From assembly GCA_022848835.1 (NCBI GenBank), contig JAJISG010000124.1:1-7575 (forward strand): a DNA stretch of 7,575 nt. Direction: 5' to 3'. The notes beneath the pieces were generated by a model. That model searched no databases, was not told the origin of the DNA, and worked only from the letters and a program-made list of their open reading frames with translations. Shown here piece by piece: positions 5,610 through 7,575 of the stretch (position 1 is the first letter of the stretch; each line of letters starts with the position of its first letter). The position numbers were made by a program, and so were the translations under genes. Origin of the DNA: Thermoplasmatota archaeon (GTDB lineage: Archaea > Thermoplasmatota > Thermoplasmata > RBG-16-68-12 > JAJISG01).

Positions 5610-6795
5610 GGAGGACAGCGCTCCACAGACCCCAGGAGGCCTCCCTCTTCGAGCCCTTGAAAGTCTCAACCCTTCCCTCGCGGTCTATCACCGCCCAATC
5701 CGCGTGCCCCTCCTTCACCCGGGACATTTCGTTGGCGACCATGTAGTCCAGGTCCGTCTCCTTGAGTCTGCCCTTCGCCCTCTTCATCAGCTCTTCCGGC
5801 TTGACCCTCGACTCCAGCTTGAAGCCTATCAGGGTCCCCCGATATTCCTCCCTTATCCGCTCCAGGACACGTACATTGGGCTTCATCTCCACCCTAAGGG
5901 TCTCCAGGCTGGAGGGTATCTTCCCCCTCTTCCTCTCCGGCACGTAGTCGGTAATGGCAGCCGGGACTGCGCAGATGTCATGGTCGATATCCTCCACCTT
6001 GGAGAGGAGGTCATCCGTACTCTCAAACCTCCAGGTCCTCAAGAACAGCGGGATGGAGAAGCTACATCTACCCATCCACAGTTCCACATCGGCCCCTCTG
6101 AGGAAGGCGGATCTGGCCAGCTCCACCCCCGTCTCCCCTGTGCTCAAGGCCGTCACTATCCGAACGTCGTCCAGGAGCTCTCCTGTGGCCCCAGCAATGA
6201 CTAGGACCCTCCTCCCCTTCATATCCATGGGGCCGAGCCTTCGCATGGCCCTGGCGGTGATAACCTCGATGTCCGCCAACTTGGCCTTCTGCTCCTCCAT
6301 GAGGGGCTCGATGAACTCTACCCCCAGGCGTCTCAGCCTCTGGATGTTCTCCCCCACGATGGGATGATCGTACATGGAGACGTCCATGGCGGGAGCTACC
6401 ATGATGGGGATACCGGAGCCTAGGGCAGTGATGGCGAAGGTCGTCACAGGCGTGTCATCTATGCCCGATGCCATTTTGGAGATGGTGTTGGCGGTGGCCG
6501 GGGCGATGAGCAGGAGGTCCGCTCTCCCGCTGGAGCCGCAGAGATCCACGTGCTGAACGGAACCATCCAGCTGGGACACCGGTTTCCTGCCGGCGGCGAA
6601 CTCCAAGGCATTGGGGTGGATGATGCCTTGAGCGGCCTCAGTGATAACCGGATAGATGTCGGCACCGTGGCGGATCAGCTTCCGAGCTAGCTTCACCGCC
6701 TCCACCGCGGCGATGCTGCCGCAGACGGCCAGAATGATGGTCTTTCCCAAGAGCTCTTCGCCCTCCGAAGCCCTTATGGCCTCGCTGGGATGCAT
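5593..6795 (-). CDS. coaBC: Bifunctional phosphopantothenoylcysteine decarboxylase / phosphopantothenate-cysteine ligase
   Basis: Joins cysteine to 4'-phosphopantothenate (CoaB) and decarboxylates the product to 4'-phosphopantetheine (CoaC), two central steps of CoA synthesis. The protein is 400 residues, as usual for fused CoaBC. The flavoprotein CoaC domain (about 17-185) shows the FMN-binding VCGSIAAVEAVKLARKL start, catalytic His82 in VQHVDL, the APATANTISKMASGIDD loop and PAMDVSMYDHP, where bacterial enzymes have PAMN. No cysteine is seen in the flap region where bacterial CoaC has one. The CoaB domain (about 193-400) shows the Rossmann start VLVIAGATGELLDDVR, STGETGVELA, AAITDYVPERKRGK with the expected Lys292, and LDYMVANE. 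The N-terminal 16 residues are extra; ATG 6795 is preferred because a TATA box lies 22-30 bases upstream and there is no RBS. First gene of the operon with pok. Confidence 0.95.
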   Translation of the reverse strand: MHPSEAIRASEGEELLGKTIILAVCGSIAAVEAVKLARKLIRHGADIYPVITEAAQGIIHPNALEFAAGRKPVSQLDGSVQHVDLCGSSGRADLLLIAPATANTISKMASGIDDTPVTTFAITALGSGIPIMVAPAMDVSMYDHPIVGENIQRLRRLGVEFIEPLMEEQKAKLADIEVITARAMRRLGPMDMKGRRVLVIAGATGELLDDVRIVTALSTGETGVELARSAFLRGADVELWMGRCSFSIPLFLRTWRFESTDDLLSKVEDIDHDICAVPAAITDYVPERKRGKIPSSLETLRVEMKPNVRVLERIREEYRGTLIGFKLESRVKPEELMKRAKGRLKETDLDYMVANEMSRVKEGHADWAVIDREGRVETFKGSKREASWGLWSAVLHGIEG

Positions 6796-6816
6796 ACAAT
6801 ACCAACCCCCAACACC

Positions 6817-6825
6817 GATTTATAA
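6817..6825 (-). promoter_or_regulatory. TATA box of the coaBC-pok operon (leaderless spacing)
   Basis: Minus-strand TTATAAATC, preceded by a purine-rich stretch that could act as BRE, is centred about 26 bases before ATG 6795. It is the best TATA box in the window. With no Shine-Dalgarno sequence before the ATG, it implies transcription starting at or very near the start codon. Confidence 0.65.
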
Positions 6826-6937
6826 CTATTCGAGTCCAGATTCCTTATCTTCGAGGCTACGGAAGTCGGTGTGACAGGTTCTAGTCGCCACGACTGCGGC
6901 CTGGGCGAGACGGGGCTAGGGGAAAAGGTACGGCGAA
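6826..6937. other. Divergent coaBC-folC intergenic region
   Basis: No convincing gene is seen here on either strand. It carries a small inverted repeat AGTCG-CCA-CGACT at 6883-6895 and separates the two divergent promoters. I looked for a tRNA because GGTTCTAGTC near 6878 resembles a T-loop, but the stem does not pair. Confidence 0.5.
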
Positions 6938-6946
6938 GCTTTATGG
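6938..6946 (+). promoter_or_regulatory. TATA box of folC
   Basis: GCTTTATGG closely matches the tmk element CCTTTATGA. Its CTTT core lies 34 bases before ATG 6973, giving a leader of only a few bases. The box covers the in-frame ATG at 6943, which argues against that ATG being the start. Confidence 0.45.
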
Positions 6947-6972
6947 AATCGCAGAACATGCGTCCGCTGTTT

Positions 6973-7575
6973 ATGGGATACGAAGATAACCTCGCCTATC
7001 TCTACGGCCTTGAACGTTTCGGCATAAAGCTGGGCCTCGATAATATCCACCAGCTACTGGACCTAATGGGGAACCCTCAGGAGGAGTTCCCCTCAGTCCA
7101 TGTCGCAGGTAGCAAAGGCAAGGGTTCTGTCTGCGCCTTCCTAGACTCCGTCTTGAGGAGCGCGGGCCATAGGGTGGGACTCTACACCTCGCCTCACCTT
7201 ATCCGGTTCAACGAACGGATAAGGGTGGACGGGGACGAGATCTCCGACGAGGCCGTCGTCAGGCTGACGGAGCAGATTAGGCCCCACGCTGAGGCAATGA
7301 GAGGCGATAACCGAGCATCTCAGCCGACCTTCTTTGAGTTCACCACAGCCATGGCCTTTCAATATTTCCGGGAGGAAGGCGTGGACGTGGCAGTCCTGGA
7401 GGTAGGGATGGGTGGGAGGTTGGACGCCACCAACGTGATCCGCCCCGAAGTGGCCGTCATAACACGCTTGGAGTTGGAGCACACCCAGCACCTAGGAAGC
7501 ACCATAGGGAGGATTGCGCGAGAGAAGGCTGGGATCATAAAGAAGGGGGTGACGGTTTGGACCCTGGAACAGCCT
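6973..7575 (+). CDS. folC: FolC-type ligase (folylpolyglutamate/dihydrofolate synthase family), 5' part
   Basis: An ATP-dependent Mur-ligase-type enzyme that adds glutamate to folates, or makes dihydrofolate from dihydropteroate; in archaea the substrate may be a folate-like cofactor. The first 201 residues are visible of a family length near 420-430; the window end cuts the gene. The N-terminal YLYGLERFGIKLGLDNI motif is typical. The P-loop is GSKGKGS (residues 46-52, often GTNGKGS elsewhere), followed by TSPHLIRFNERI (72-83), FFEFTTAMAF (120-129), EVGMGGRLDATNV (143-155), and a LEHT motif where LDHT is common. GSTIGRIAREKAGIIKKG follows. In-frame ATGs at 6943, 6958 and 6973 are 15 bases apart; 6973 is preferred because it begins next to the family motif and the promoter box covers 6943. 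Divergent from coaBC. The family is secure; the exact substrate is not. Confidence 0.94.
   Translation, partial: MGYEDNLAYLYGLERFGIKLGLDNIHQLLDLMGNPQEEFPSVHVAGSKGKGSVCAFLDSVLRSAGHRVGLYTSPHLIRFNERIRVDGDEISDEAVVRLTEQIRPHAEAMRGDNRASQPTFFEFTTAMAFQYFREEGVDVAVLEVGMGGRLDATNVIRPEVAVITRLELEHTQHLGSTIGRIAREKAGIIKKGVTVWTLEQP

Noticed and set aside
5569..6204. 211-codon plus-strand frame opposite coaBC
   Set aside because: A shadow of coaBC; Pro-, His- and Leu-rich composition typical of antisense to GC-rich genes.
6870..6900. T-loop-like GGTTCTAGTC suggesting a tRNA
   Set aside because: The flanking bases do not form a T stem, and no acceptor or anticodon stem can be built around it.
7141..7491. 116-codon minus-strand frame opposite folC
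   Set aside because: It lies opposite conserved FolC motifs and shows no features of its own.

Overview
The window reads as a gene-dense, GC-rich piece of an archaeal chromosome. The archaeal signs are a pantoate kinase next to a CoaBC protein, a DUF357 protein that is essentially archaeal, archaeal-type TATA boxes about 30 bases before several start codons that have no ribosome binding site, many GTG starts, and heavy AGG arginine codon use. The gene set fits a euryarchaeal or Thermoplasmatota-like lineage, but I cannot assign it more closely by reading.

Layout. (1) Bases 3-3292, plus strand: a tight three-gene run made of the 3' two thirds of pyruvate phosphate dikinase, a PrsW-type intramembrane protease that seems to start at a CTG overlapping the ppdK stop, and a FAHD1-like fumarylacetoacetate hydrolase family protein. 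(2) 3293-3583: an apparent gap that holds a 50-residue CxxC/CxxC zinc-ribbon gene on the minus strand and a divergent promoter region. (3) 3584-4183, plus: thymidylate kinase. (4) 4184-4449: another apparent gap with a possible small minus-strand gene, three inverted repeats and a direct repeat. (5) 4450-4737, plus: DUF357 protein. (6) 4740-6795, minus: coaBC followed by pantoate kinase, overlapping by 17 bases, an archaeal CoA operon. (7) 6796-6972: divergent promoter region. (8) 6973-7575, plus: the start of a folC-type Mur ligase, cut by the window end.

How it fits together. The coaBC-pok pair supplies two steps of archaeal CoA synthesis: pantoate to 4-phosphopantoate, then 4'-phosphopantothenate through its cysteine conjugate to 4'-phosphopantetheine. 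PPDK and the FAH protein both plausibly act around pyruvate, PEP and oxaloacetate. tmk and folC belong to nucleotide and folate-type cofactor metabolism. Most of the window is core metabolism. The most unusual items are the CTG start, the hidden zinc-ribbon gene, the repeat-rich interval at 4184-4449, and substitutions at two expected CoaBC active-site positions. I see no CRISPR array, rRNA or tRNA gene, transposon, or obvious defence system.
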